In this document: piece by piece, positions 10,445-21,500 of the stretch
Position numbering within the stretch: the first letter of the stretch is position 1
How the letters are laid out: each line of letters opens with the position of its first letter
Assembly: GCA_963691705.1 (NCBI GenBank)
Contig: OY829537.1
Location: 65,014,304 to 65,078,303 of the forward strand
Direction of reading: 5' to 3'
DNA: 64,000 nucleotides
DNA from: Viola odorata
Lineage: Eukaryota > Streptophyta > Magnoliopsida > Malpighiales > Violaceae
Translations under genes and position numbers: made by a program
The notes under the pieces: generated by a model
Told to the model about the DNA's origin: nothing
The model's database searches: none
Seen by the model: the letters and a program-made list of their open reading frames with translations, nothing else

Positions 10445-12463
10445 ATGGCTCAAGAAGGCGTACAACATCCCGATTTGTCAGCCATGTTGGCTAACATAAC
10501 GGAACAGCTCCGAACCATGACTGAATGGTAATTAACTGCTGATGTAAGGATGGCTAGGGTTGAAGCGTTAGCCACTATCAACCCGAACCATAGAGCAGCG
10601 GAGGACCGACACGATGGACGTATGACCGATTTGTTAGAAGAAGATGACAACGCCCGTCGACCACGTGATATGAATCGGCGGCGTGAGCTGGCCAACGTCC
10701 CTCCCAAGTGATTTGCTAGACGTGGGCCACAAGTCCCACAACCTGATCTGGAAGAAGAACCTGGCGGGGGAGAAGGATGGATAAATGCAAGGGATGGACA
10801 GCGAAGGGAGAGACACGATCGTCGTGATGATAGAAGAGAACGGGAAGATGACCGTTTGGATGCTAACCTCAGCAGCATCAAAATGAAAATACCTCCGTTT
10901 GAGGGTACTGACGACCCTGATACCTTCTTGACATGGGAACGGAAAGTAGATGCTATTTTCTTATGTCATAATTATTCGGAGGGTAAAAAGGTTCAGTTAG
11001 CAGCTGTGGAATTCAGTGGGTATGCTAGTCATTGGTGGGAGCAGTTCAATCTGAAGCGAGCGACTGTTTTGGCAGGCCCGATTGTTACTTGGGGTGAGAT
11101 GAAACAGGCGATGAGACAACGGTTTGTGCCGTTACACTTTCACCGTGAGCTTCATCAACGGCTTCAAACTTTGAAGCAAGGCAGCAAAGGGGTTGGAGCC
11201 TATTTTAATGAGATGGAGATTGCGCTAGCTCAAGCAAGGATTACTGAGGAACCTAAGGTCACAATGGCTCGGTTTATGGCCGGTTTGAATATTGAGATTG
11301 CCGACGCCTTTGAGCTAACTCAATACAATACTCTCGAGGAGATGCTTCACATGGCCCAAAAGATTGAGAAACATCGGAAGGCTAAGAGCTCTTCTAAGTC
11401 TACTGGGTCAACACCTTGGAAGAAGCCGTCTTGGAATAAAGAAGACAGAACGGTTTCTACCGTTTCGAAGAGCTCCTCTAGTGCCGTTATTCCTTCCAAA
11501 ATGGCTACTAATAAACCTTATACTCCACCCGTGGATCGGCCAGCCACTAAGGAAATAGTCTGTTTCAAATGTAACGGCTGAGGACACAAGAAATCGGAGT
11601 GCCCGAATAAGAGAGTCTTCATCATCAGGCCGAATGGTGAAGAAGAATCGGATGATGATCTGGAGGAATCGGAACCTAAGGGAGATGGTTGTGCCGATTC
11701 GGATGGTGACTATCAAAATGGTGAGCAGGTTCATCTGCTTGTTGTCCGTCGGAATCTAAGTGTGCAAGCCACAGAGGGAGTGTGTGACGAGGAACAACGG
11801 ACAAATCTGTTCCATACCCGAGGTGTGATAGACAAGAAGGGTTGTTCCATCATCATTGACAATGGCAGCTGCACCAATTGCCCGAGTTGGATGATGGTAG
11901 ATAAACTGGACTTACCAACGATCAGACATCCGAAACCATATCAGCTCCATTGGATGACAGACAGAGTCGGTGTCAAGGTAAATCGGTAGGTGCTTGTCAA
12001 TTTTCGTATCGGCAAATACCAAGATGAAGTACTTTGTGATGTGGTCCCAATGCAAGCAAGTCATATCATTCTTGGCAGACCATGGCAGTTTGATAGAGAT
12101 GCGACCCATGAGGGCAAACGGAATCTCTATAAGTTGGTAAAGGATGGCCGAAAATTCACCTTAGCACCGTTGTCACCAGCAGAAGTATGTGAAGATCAGC
12201 AATGGCTTGCTAAGTCTTATGCTGAATATGAAATTACAAAACAGATTGCGAGAGAAAAAGAAGGTTTGCGTGTGCCAAATAAAGAGAGAAACAATGAGTG
12301 TGTGAGCCTTCAACATTCGTATGAAAATAGTAAGCATGCAGAGGGAGAGAGTAAACATTCGCACGAAAAGAGTAAGCGTGCTGAGAGTGGCATTGAGAGA
12401 AAAGGAGAGGCAAATAAAAAGAAATTGAGTGTATATGTCAAAGGGAGCGAAGTGAGGAGATGA
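10445..12463 (+). pseudogene. CRM gag-protease, four in-frame stops
   Basis: The frame starts ATGGCTCAAGAAGG at 10445 and stays in one phase to 12463. It is interrupted by TAA 10529-10531, TGA 10709-10711, TGA 11579-11581 and TAG 11987-11989. The gag core lies around 10900-11350 (FEGTDDPDTFLTWERKVDAIF, HWWEQFNL). The zinc knuckle CFKCNG.GHKKSEC is split by the third stop, which sits where the family has Trp (TGG to TGA). The protease motif IIDNGSCTNC lies at 11851-11880, with ILGRPWQFDRD downstream. A Lys/Glu/Ser-rich linker leads to pol. Gag would form the particle and protease would mature it; neither can be made whole from this copy. Confidence 0.85.
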
Positions 12464-15400
12464 TTTTTCAACAAAATTGTTTTGACGCAAGCCGTCCTAT
12501 TCTTTTAATACGTTTTTGCTCTTATTGTTTGACCGCCGATGGAACGGAACTGCTACATACCGTTCCGATTCGTATTTCTTCTCTCTTGCAGGAATTTGGA
12601 GACGTACTGCCCGAAGAGATGCCGCCTGGCTTACCTCCGATCTGCGGCATAGAACATCAGATCGACTTTGTTCCTGGATCGGCAATTCCCCATCGGCCAG
12701 CTTACCGATCCAATCCAGAGGAGACCAAGGAACTGCAATGGCAAGTGGACGATTTGCTTGCGCGTGGGTACGTTCGGGAGAGTCTGTCCCCATGTGCCGT
12801 TCCAGTCATTCTAGTTCCAAAGAAAGATGGCTCTTGGCGCATGTGTGTTGATTGTCGAGCAGTCAACAAAATCACTGTAAAGTATCATCATCCTATTCCT
12901 AGATTAGATGATATGTTAGATGAATTAAGTGGTAGTAGGTTATTTTCTAAAATTGATTTAATGAGTGGCTACCACCAAATTCGTATGAAAGAAGGGGATG
13001 AATGGAAAACTGCTTTTAAAACTAAGTATGGTTTATATGAATTGATGGTTATGCCGTTTGGCTTAACTAATGCTCCTAGCACCTTTATGAGGTTAATGAA
13101 CCATGTACTTCAGCACTTAATTGGCAAATTTGTTGTAGTTTATTTTGATGACATTTTAATCTATAGCAAATCTTTTGATGAGCATGTTTTACATCTTAAG
13201 GAAGTTTTTCTAACACTTCGTGAACAGAAACTATATGTTAAACCTAGTAAGTGTTCATTCGCAATGGAACAAGTTGGTTTTCTTGGTTTTATTGTGAGTG
13301 CAGATGGTGTTCAAGTGGATGAAGAGAAGATCCGCGCGATTCGGGAATGGCCGACGCCGAAGGCCGTTACCGATGTGAGATCGTTCCATGGATTAGCGAG
13401 CTTCTATCGGCGTTTTGTCAAGGATTTTAGCACCATTGCTGTTCCATTGAATGACTTAACAAAGAAGAATGTTACTTTCAGGTGGGAACAGCCGCAGGAG
13501 GCAGCGTTTGCTACCCTCAAGGATCGGCTCTGCTCTGCTCCAGTCCTTGCGTTGCCCGACTTCAGCAAGGCGTTTGAGATAGAGTGTGACGCCAGCGGGT
13601 TGGGAATCGGTGCCGTTCTGATGCAAGAGAAACGACCGATTGCCTTTTTCAGTGAAAAGCTCAAGGATGCTCAACTCAGGTATCCGACCTATGACAAGGA
13701 GTTCTATGCTCTTGTCCGAGCGTTGGAGACATGGCAACACTACCTGATGCCGAGGGAGTTCATCATCCACACTGACCATTTGAGCTTGAAGTACCTCAAG
13801 GGACAAGGGAAGCTGAATCGGCGACATGCTGTTTGGATGGAATTTATTGAAGCGTTCCCTTATCACATTCAATACAAGCAAGGTAAAGAGAATGTTGTTG
13901 CTGATGCTTTATCACGCCGGTACGCATTGATCACTTCTCTTAATGCCAAATTGCTTGGATTTTCGCACATTATAGAACTCTATGCTGCCAATTCTGATTT
14001 TGGTGACATTTATTTGCATGGCGTTTCTATTTCTGGTTCTAAATTTTATAAGCATGAGGGTTATTTGTTTCGAGGCAAACAATTGTGTATTCCTCATTAC
14101 TCTCTTCGTGAATTACTTGTACATGAAGCCCACAGCGGTGGTTTGATGGGTCACTTTGGCGTGACTAAAACTTTAGATGTGTTACATGATCACTTTTATT
14201 GGCCTCACATGAAGCGTGATGTCGTGCGCATTATTGCTCGATGTTTAGTTTGTCGTAGAGCCAAGTCTAAGTCTACTGGTCATGGCGAATACATGCCGTT
14301 ACCTGTTCCTTCCCATCCTTGGACCGATTTGTCCATGGACTTTGTCGTTGGCCTGCCTCGGTCTAAGAACGGAAAGGATAGTGTCTTTGTTGTGGTGGAC
14401 AGATTTTCGAAGATGTCCCACTTTATTGCATGTTCTACTACTTGTGATGCTACTCAGATTGCTGATTTATTCTTTCAAGAAGTAGTCCGTTTGCATGGTG
14501 TTCCTTTGACTATTGTGAGTGATAGAGATACTAAGTTCCTTAGTCATTTTTGGCGTGTTTTATGGAAAAAGCTTGGTACCCGATTGTTATATTCCACTTC
14601 TTATCACCCACAAACAGATGGTCAAACTGAGGTTGTGAATCGTACGCTTGGTTCACTTTTACGCACGTTAGTTCGTAAGCATGTTTCTACCTGGGTTGAT
14701 CATTTACCATTTATTGAATTTTCTTACAACCGTGTTGTTCATTCTACTACTCATTACTCACCGTTTGAACTCGTATATGGATTTAATCCTAGAACTGTTT
14801 TGGATTTGACTCCTTTACCGTTGAGTGATGTTGTAAGTTTAGATGGTGCACAGAAAGCTGATTTTGTCAAGCAATTACATGCTAAGGCAAAACAGAACAT
14901 TGAGCGAATGAATGAGAAGCTGATGCAGAAACGGAATGATGGCCGACGGCTAGTGACGTTCCAGGTGGGCGATTGGGTCTGGTTGCATATGCGCAAGGAG
15001 CGTTTTCCTAACCAACGCCACGGCAAGCTATCTCCTAGAGGAGACGGACCGTTCCAGATTGTTGAGAAGATCAACAACAATGCCTACAAACTGGCATTAC
15101 CGAGTGAGTATGGTGCCGTTAGTTCTACTTTCAATGTTTCTGACTTAGTCCTGTTTGATACAGATGACGAGTATGGACTTACTGATGATGCCGATTCGGA
15201 TTCGAGGGCGAATCCTTCCGAAGGGGGAGGGAATGATGCGAATCCACTCATCCAGGTGCCTTTACCGCCAGCTGGTCTAATGACTCGAGCCAGAGCTCAA
15301 AAGCTTCAAGACCGATTGTCATCTCTCCTTCACAGGGAGCTAGAGTCTGAGATGAAAAGTGAGAATGCTACACTGAGAGAGAAGACAACAAGAGTGGTGA

Positions 15401-15477
15401 ATCTTCTCACCTTCGGCTTGACCGATGTTCCGTCTGATAGAAACGGCATGGAACCGATTCACGCAAACGGCACTTGA
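12460..15477 (+). CDS. CRM pol: RT, RNase H, integrase and C-terminal tail
   Basis: The ORF is open for 1005 codons. It is one frame off gag-protease, with overlap at 12460-12463, so the apparent ATG is probably not the original start. RT has YFDD (VVVYFDDILIYSKS). RNase H has IECDASGLGIGAVL, an Asp-Lys-Glu block (DKEFYAL) and HTDHLSLKYL. Integrase has an HHCC zinc-binding region (HEAHSGGLMGH to RCLVCRRAK) and an intact D,D-35-E triad (SMDFVVG, VSDRDTKF, then Glu in QTEVVNR, 35 residues on). No chromodomain is seen. The last about 80 residues (PPAGLMTRARAQKLQDRLSS onward) are encoded inside the 3' LTR, as described for the CR tail of CRM elements. The enzyme part looks chemically intact. Confidence 0.88.
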   Translation: MIFQQNCFDASRPILLIRFCSYCLTADGTELLHTVPIRISSLLQEFGDVLPEEMPPGLPPICGIEHQIDFVPGSAIPHRPAYRSNPEETKELQWQVDDLLARGYVRESLSPCAVPVILVPKKDGSWRMCVDCRAVNKITVKYHHPIPRLDDMLDELSGSRLFSKIDLMSGYHQIRMKEGDEWKTAFKTKYGLYELMVMPFGLTNAPSTFMRLMNHVLQHLIGKFVVVYFDDILIYSKSFDEHVLHLKEVFLTLREQKLYVKPSKCSFAMEQVGFLGFIVSADGVQVDEEKIRAIREWPTPKAVTDVRSFHGLASFYRRFVKDFSTIAVPLNDLTKKNVTFRWEQPQEAAFATLKDRLCSAPVLALPDFSKAFEIECDASGLGIGAVLMQEKRPIAFFSEKLKDAQLRYPTYDKEFYALVRALETWQHYLMPREFIIHTDHLSLKYLKGQGKLNRRHAVWMEFIEAFPYHIQYKQGKENVVADALSRRYALITSLNAKLLGFSHIIELYAANSDFGDIYLHGVSISGSKFYKHEGYLFRGKQLCIPHYSLRELLVHEAHSGGLMGHFGVTKTLDVLHDHFYWPHMKRDVVRIIARCLVCRRAKSKSTGHGEYMPLPVPSHPWTDLSMDFVVGLPRSKNGKDSVFVVVDRFSKMSHFIACSTTCDATQIADLFFQEVVRLHGVPLTIVSDRDTKFLSHFWRVLWKKLGTRLLYSTSYHPQTDGQTEVVNRTLGSLLRTLVRKHVSTWVDHLPFIEFSYNRVVHSTTHYSPFELVYGFNPRTVLDLTPLPLSDVVSLDGAQKADFVKQLHAKAKQNIERMNEKLMQKRNDGRRLVTFQVGDWVWLHMRKERFPNQRHGKLSPRGDGPFQIVEKINNNAYKLALPSEYGAVSSTFNVSDLVLFDTDDEYGLTDDADSDSRANPSEGGGNDANPLIQVPLPPAGLMTRARAQKLQDRLSSLLHRELESEMKSENATLREKTTRVVNLLTFGLTDVPSDRNGMEPIHANGT
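15221..15233 (+). promoter_or_regulatory. Polypurine tract of the CRM element
   Basis: AAGGGGGAGGGAA sits immediately before the 3' LTR, where plus-strand DNA synthesis is primed. It is also translated as part of pol (SEGGGN). Confidence 0.85.
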
Positions 15478-16215
15478 CCGTTTTCATCCAAACGGTAGCG
15501 GTCCGTTTCAAAACAAACGGCACTTACCGTTTGGGTCAAAACGGCACTTGTCCGTTTCACTTAGCCGTTGCCGATTCTATCATCTGTCGCGCAGGCCGTT
15601 TGCTATACCCGTTCCGCGTTCACGCCTGTCTGCTCGTTGTTGATAACGGCTCCTGTCCGTTTCGCCTATCCTGGAGTTGACACGCGTTGACTGTACTATT
15701 TTTAGCAAGGCTGCGACCTTCTATTTATTTTAGCTTAATTAATTAGATACTTTAATTAATTAGTTAAGTGTTCTACTTTATTTAATATTCCTATTTGGAA
15801 TTAGGGTTTGCTTGTAACCTATATAAAGAGCCACTTGGCCTCCTTAGAAACTTGGCTGTTATTTGATAAATTGAGATATTCTCTTCAATCTCCGCCCCTT
15901 GTTCAAGTTGGTTGAACCTTGTTCTTCTTGAGTCCGCAATACTTGAGTCGTATACAAGTAAATCTTGGAATTGCATTCTACTTGTTGTCTGTCTTCTTGT
16001 TCTGATTTAGGGTGGCTGTTGCTTAGCGTTCAGACTTAAATTGTGCAAGTCCAATAACATCAAGGATCCTCTCTTGCTCGGATTTAGGGTGGCTGTTGCT
16101 TAGCGTTCAGCAGACTTAAATTGTGTAAGTGAGTTATCTTATTCCGCAGGGAAATCCGTCTTTGAACAACGATCAAAATTGGTGCTACGCATCCTAAGGA
16201 ACCAGGATCGTATCA
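15234..16215 (+). repeat. 3' LTR of the CRM element
   Basis: The 982-bp partner of the 5' LTR, followed by ATTCT. Its first 244 bp encode the pol C-terminus. It has the AACGG cluster and TATATAAAG at 15820-15828. Confidence 0.95.
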
Positions 16216-16220
16216 ATTCT

Positions 16221-17075
16221 TGACCCAAGTTTCTAACCTTTCCTTGACATCATGGGAATCAAAGGTCAACCAACCACTAAAATTAGGAGCTGGAAGAGTG
16301 AGTTTAGTACCTTTGACTAACTGACCAATGTTGGTAATGCTCTTGAGGTGGTCACTTTCAAATTATTCGTTCGACTCATGTGTGAGGGCCATGGGCTTTT
16401 TACCCTTTCGGTGTTCGGTGGCAGGAGAAGAGGGTCCAGCTTCACACCTAGGCTGAGAAATTTTATGGGCCACTTGCTTGACCCTTTGTCCAGGAATAGC
16501 AGCGGGGGCGGTTACAGGTGCAGGGGTGTTAAGGATTGAGTTAGAGTGTCCATCCTCATCTTGGCTCGCCTCTCTTCAGCCTGGTCAGACGCCAGCGTCT
16601 TGAATTTCCTTTTCCACAGTCGTTGTAAAGGAATTTCATCAAAGTCGGTGTCCGATGCCAGTTCCATTCGGCTCATCCCTATCTCTGGTTACGTTGCTGA
16701 AGTGGTGGTAGGGTTCGGGTCAGCGGCCGATAGTTGGGTTGCTTCTGGCGTGATGTCCATGGCATCTGTTGCTGGTGGTGCTAAATCGACGACAGATAGT
16801 GCCTCGCGGAGCTGGTTATCTTTCCATTTCTTGCCGAAAGTGAGGACTGTGGCTGCAAAATCTTGTACAGATAGTGTCTAGTGGAGTTGTGAGTTGGTTA
16901 TCTGCGGCGAATTGGGTGGTGCTGAGTTTGGGGTCATGGCGGGCAGAGGTGATGGAATTCTTGGTGGACGCGAAGCGGAGGGAATTATATTAGTTGTTGG
17001 CGACGTGGGGTGTGATGAATTCTTTTCGCGTCGGAGAGTTAGTTCGGCTAAGATTGAGGCTTTAGTCCTTGGCAT
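16221..17075 (-). pseudogene. Extra ORF of Athila/Tat-type element, N-terminal part
   Basis: It reads on the minus strand from ATG at 17075 (MPRTKASILAELTLRR) through a Ser/Pro/Thr-rich region. Stops include one at 16878 and one near 16370. It ends with LPAPNFSGWLTFDSHDVKER and runs into the CRM insertion, continuing in frame at 8497. A TATA box at about 17195-17205 gives it its own promoter-like start. By recall, Athila/Tat elements often carry such an additional ORF; function unknown. The many stops make it a pseudogene. Confidence 0.5.
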
Positions 17076-17194
17076 TATGTTTGTGGCGGTTGCTAGGAGG
17101 TTGGAGAAGAGAAGTTGCCTGAGAGGGGAGGGAGTAGTTATGTTTGAAGAAGACAGGGGAGTTGGGGGAGTGTAGAAGTTGTCTCCTTATTTTC

Positions 17195-17204
17195 CGTGCT
17201 TTTA
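17195..17204 (-). promoter_or_regulatory. TATA box before the extra ORF
   Basis: The minus strand reads AGTATAAAAGCACGG, about 120 nt upstream of the extra-ORF ATG at 17075. The surrounding 17076-17365 has no other gene and may be the spacer between protease and extra ORF. Confidence 0.45.
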
Positions 17205-17365
17205 TACTTTCTGAGGGACAAGCGTAAAAAATGAGTGCTCTTGGCGAAAAGAGTTTTGCGATGTGAACTCCCCTATCTTGGCCAAGACTCATCTTCTTGG
17301 CCTCTTCTGGTACTCTCTGCAAAAAAATATAAGATTTGATCAGAAATTTTATCTTGTTAAAGGAC

Positions 17366-18145
17366 TTAAAGCATCAAATTTTTCACAGTCTCTAATGAAA
17401 CGACTGGTCCTTCTTGCACTTGCTCCTGCTTCCTTTCCTTTATATCCCTGATAAGATCACAATCAATTGGGTAAGATTTACTTAGTCCAAAACCTTCCTT
17501 AGCAAAAGGTTCATAAATATCCATGAAGTTCAAGTCGTGCGTCTCGCTTGGATGCCTCACCGCATCATACATGTTAAACTTAATAATCTGTCCACAATAT
17601 TCAAGAGTCAAACATCTATGAAAAATATCAATCAAAGCTCTCGTAGTCCTTAGAAAATATCTACCCAAGAGGACATCAGAATTGTTTGTAGAAAAATCCA
17701 TATTCATATCAACAACATAAAAATCAATGGGATAAATGATGTCATTGACTTGGACTAAAACGTCCTCGGCAACTCCTTTGGGATAAATGATGGATCTGTC
17801 GGTAAGCTGGATTATTACTTGGGTATCCTTCATAGTTCCAACGTTAAGTCTCTCATACTCTGCAAGTGATAGTACATTGATTCCAGCTCCCAAGTCACAT
17901 AAGGCTTTCTCAATCTTCTTGTCTCCTATCTTGCAAGGAATGTCGAAGGTGCCTTGATCCGTGCACTTCTCTAGAAGTCTGGACTGGACTACTGAAGAGA
18001 CATTCTTCGTTAAGTTTTTTTGTTCAACACCTACATGTTTCTTTTTGTCAGAACATAAACTTTTAAGGAATTTAGCATAGCTAGGGATTTTAGCGATCAA
18101 ATCAAACATTGGAATGTTAATTGCCACTCTTTTAAATATTTCCAT
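17366..18145 (-). CDS. Aspartic protease region of Athila/Tat-type gag-pol
   Basis: The frame is open for 259 codons. It starts with the typical linker (YAKFLKSLCSDKKK), then the retropepsin-like domain with ALCDLGAGINVLSL as catalytic loop and LLGRYFLRTTRALIDI as the second half. DLGA in place of D(S/T)GA is usual in Athila/Tat proteases. There is no RT, RNase H or integrase downstream: the frame ends at 17366 and the extra-ORF spacer follows. The element is therefore either internally deleted or a gag-protease-only derivative. The part 18146-18560 links to gag and is broken by stops. Confidence 0.75.
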   Translation of the reverse strand: MEIFKRVAINIPMFDLIAKIPSYAKFLKSLCSDKKKHVGVEQKNLTKNVSSVVQSRLLEKCTDQGTFDIPCKIGDKKIEKALCDLGAGINVLSLAEYERLNVGTMKDTQVIIQLTDRSIIYPKGVAEDVLVQVNDIIYPIDFYVVDMNMDFSTNNSDVLLGRYFLRTTRALIDIFHRCLTLEYCGQIIKFNMYDAVRHPSETHDLNFMDIYEPFAKEGFGLSKSYPIDCDLIRDIKERKQEQVQEGPVVSLETVKNLML

Positions 18146-18559
18146 AAATTCTTTTTCTTCCTTCTCTTTTTTCTTAGCAGGTGCAGGTGGAAAAGGTAGA
18201 GGTGCATCGTTCTCCTTCTATTTGGAAGTTTCTTCTTCCTTCCTAGCCCCCTTCTTAGCTTCCTTGGCCATTCCTTCTTCCTCGAAATCTTCCTTGGTCA
18301 AGAAAGGTTCGTCCTCTATCACTATGATTTTTTCTGCTTCTTCCATTTATTCAGCTTCTTCTTCCTCCATCTATTCTAGGGACTTGCACTTGTACTGCCT
18401 CTCAAATTCCATTATTTATTCCCAATTCTTGTTCCTCGATCTCTCCTTCTCTTCTTCGTATGCCACTGTCTCTGCTCTTTCCGGTAAATGTACACCACTT
18501 CTCAAACTAATTGTGCTCACATTATGATTGGGATTGTCTATCGTGCTAGATGGTAACTT

Positions 18560-19971
18560 CCCTTGCTTCTGCTTATCCTCCATCAGTAGCTTCAGCTATT
18601 TCTGTATGTCTGCGAGCATAGCACTGTGTTGAGTGAAGTTTTTGTGTATTTCATCATCACGAGTAGGACCAGTAATTTGTAATTGTTGTGGAGGTGCAGG
18701 TAATTGGAGAGGTGGGTTATTTTGGTTCTAGGGTGGTCTAGGAATAAATTTTTGGAGGTGGATTTGGTTTGAAGCTGATTTTGAGTCCAAATGAAATTTG
18801 GGTGGCTCCTCCAACCAGGGTTATAGGTATTTGAGTAAGTATTGTTGTTTGGAGGGTATTTATTCTGTTGGTTCTGATTGCAACCATAGGCAGCATTCAA
18901 CTGAGTAGTGAGCTCCTCTACTGTCTGTGGTTAAAGCATGGAACAATGATTAGTGTGATGGTCGGTTTGGCAGCATACCCCGCATACACTCACAGTAGCG
19001 CCTTGGTTGTTGTCTTGGCCAGGAACACCTGTAGAAAGATTTTGAATAAAATTAGCAATGCTAGAAATTTATTGTTCTATAGCAATTGAATTAACAGAGG
19101 AAGCAGTAGGGTTAGAATGCTTTGAGGAGCCATAATTATTGTTGTTATCAACCATAGTTTGAAGCAGTAGTTTGGCTCGAGTTGGAGTGACGTCTTGCAA
19201 AGCTCCTTCAGCTGCTGCATCAACTCTTTCTTTGTCGCCCTGACTCATTCCATCATAGAAGTACTAAACAAGAGCTTGATCAGTCACTCCATGTGTAGGA
19301 CAGATGTCCTGCAAATCTTTGAATCTCTGATGGTACTCTCCGAAGCTCTCGGTTCCCTTTTGTTGGATGGAAATGAGATTCTTTCTTACTGCTCCGATTT
19401 TGCTTGCATTCTAGTATTTTTTCAAGAAGGCTCTTGACATTTGAGCCCAAGTATCGATGGTATTGTGAGGTAGATTGTAGAACCAGCTCCTCGCCGAATA
19501 CTCTAATGACCACTGGAAAGCTTTCAGTTTCTCCCTCTCAATGGGAACGTCTCGAGGTTTAAGAGCCTCACACTCCAAATGGAAAGTCTTCAGACGAATG
19601 TAGGGATTCTCGTTGGAATGTCAATGAAACTTTTTAAAGTTATGGATGGCATTGTTCTTGATTACCCAGTCGTGATCCACTAGTGGTAGATTAAGACAAG
19701 AGTAAGTTTCTTGTTCTGCTCCTTGGTTCAAGTGCCTGAGAGTTTGTTATATTGGTTGTTCCATGTTGATTATTGGATTTGGTTCTTGTTCTTCTTGGTT
19801 TATGTCTTGGTCAAGAAAGTGATCTTGATCAAGATATTCTTCTCTAGGTGGACTAAGTAGTACTAGTCTTCTTTTGGCTCTGCTTATATTCTCTTTCTCT
19901 ACTCTAGTCAGCTCGGGATTGAAAGGTATCAATGCTTCGCAAGATGACCTGGTCATAAAATAAGAAAACAC
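18560..19971 (-). pseudogene. Athila/Tat-type gag, many stops
   Basis: Minus-strand pieces in order show the start (MTRSSCEALIPFNPELTRVE), the gag core (SWFYNLPHNTIDTWAQMSRA, YHQRFKDLQDICPTHGV), a degenerate zinc-knuckle-like CGVCCQTDHHTNHC, and GWRSHPNFIWTQNQ. The last is a hallmark of Athila/Tat gags. In-frame stops occur at 19747-19749, near 19622 and at several other places, so no full gag can be read. Structural protein of the particle by family. Confidence 0.75.
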
Positions 19972-19991
19972 AAAGATCAGTATTTGTTAAC

Positions 19992-20009
19992 TCCCCGACA
20001 ACGGCGCCA
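19992..20009 (-). promoter_or_regulatory. tRNA-Asp-type primer-binding site
   Basis: The minus strand reads TGGCGCCGTTGTCGGGGA, which matches the complement of the plant tRNA-Asp 3' end except for one base. This is typical of Athila/Tat elements. It lies just inside the LTR at 20015 and fixes the element's orientation as minus. Confidence 0.85.
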
Positions 20010-20014
20010 AAATT

Positions 20015-21500
20015 TGATGGGTGTCGAATCCGTAAAAAATAAATATAAGTTACAACTCGCTTCTAAACACAAGTTAATTGTAGATAGCATGCAAGAGGTT
20101 CGATCCACAGGGAGCTATGGTATGACTTTTGTGTATGGTTGTAAAGACCAGTAATAACACTTAGGTGAAAATTGAGGGTTTTTGTGTTTTAAAACTAAAC
20201 TGGAAAGTAAATAAAATAGGCAACTGTCTTGGCCAAGAATGATGTTCTTGGTCAAGACGGTAGATCAATGAAATAGATATCAAATATGAGGAAAATTCCT
20301 AGTTGAGGCTGGCAGCTATGAGACATGAGTTACAATCATCGACGTAGGGGTATTCATCTTCAATCTACAGAGTTGCTATAGGATCAAGGTACGCTTATGA
20401 TCCTTGCTTTCCTCCTGTTTCAACACCACCTTAAGTACACTTAGAGATGATGCCTAACCAACTAGCACCTTGCTGGTTAAAGGGTTTACTGAGTTGGCTG
20501 ATGAACGACTAGGGGAAGACAACTCTAGACTAGTATCCTTGGGCATCAATCGGGGCTGGGTCTGATTAACCTTTCTCCCTACCATTTCGCGGATGTTCCG
20601 CTAGCACGTAGGTGTCTAGTTTGATCCTCTTAGTCAATAATCCATGGCCAAGAAGAATGACGGTTGCGTGATCTATTCAATCCTAGATTGATCAGGTCTA
20701 ATATCAAACAGAAAATACATTAGAAATAATTACGAGATTGATTAAATGCAGAATTAAAGAATGATAAGATCGATTAGGTCTCATGCGTACTCATGCTCAT
20801 GCTTCAATTACCTCTACTAATAAGGATGAACTTAGCTACTCATACTCATGGTCGAAAGTAAAATAAATAATTAATTATGATAATGAAAAATCCTTCGTTG
20901 CTGAAGGAGCAAAGTGTATATGAAATTGTGATAGAAAATCAGAGAAGAGATTCAAACCCGGCGACGGCAGAATCCCTTTCTAAAAATCCTAGGAAGAGCA
21001 TAAGTAGTCTTCTCTTCCTAGAAAATAGCTAACGGCGAAAATAAAGGAAAATAAAATCCTAATCAACTCTTAATTGTATTTGAATTTCTCTCTTTCCTAA
21101 AAAAAGAATCCTATCAGAACGAAAATAGTGGGGCACATCTACAATCCGTCCGTGATTAATGTTATTCAATCGTCAGGGAAGGAAAGAATCATCTGCCAGC
21201 ACTCTCAATCCGCTATTTGCTTCATAGATTTCTCTAGGGTGATGGATTGGTCAAGCGAGTCTGTCTTGGTCAAGAGAGATGACTTCCCAGTCTTGGCCTA
21301 GAAATCAGCCAAGAATCCTACTACTCCCAATTTTCCCTAAATCATGCTTAATTCCCCTCTTTCTTCTCTCTTCCTCTCCAAAGTTGTTTCCTACAATAAT
21401 CAAATGATTCCTGTTGAAATCAGTAGCATACCATTCAAAATTGCAAGAGAACTAGTGGTAAAAAATACTGCAATTAAGGCTCAATCAAATTTTGTCAACC
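20015..21500 (-). repeat. 5' LTR of the Athila/Tat-type element (outer end approximate)
   Basis: The inner end is TGATGGGTGTCGAATCC on the plus strand, 5 bp from the primer site. The shared design (TGATGG... then GGTTCGATCCACAGGGAG) recurs at 26010 and 62803. The outer end lies near 21500 by composition only; no duplication was verified. No matching 3' LTR was found at lower coordinates. It contains several TCTTGG(T/C)CAAGA palindromes. Confidence 0.65.

Larger units (their letters stand above)
8498..16215 (+). mobile_element. CRM-type Ty3/gypsy (chromovirus) LTR retrotransposon
   Basis: It is flanked by a perfect 5-bp duplication ATTCT (8493-8497 and 16216-16220). The LTRs start TGATGCG and end GTATCA (985 and 982 bp). 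By eye they differ by about 14 substitutions and one 3-bp gap, about 1.4%, so the insertion is recent. The order is gag, protease, RT, RNase H, integrase. The integrase core (MDFVVGLPRSKNGKDS, VVVDRFSKMSHFI) and a pol ORF that runs into the 3' LTR point to the CRM clade, known for centromeric targeting. Gag-protease has four in-frame stops and a frameshift separates it from pol, so this copy is not autonomous. Confidence 0.9.
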
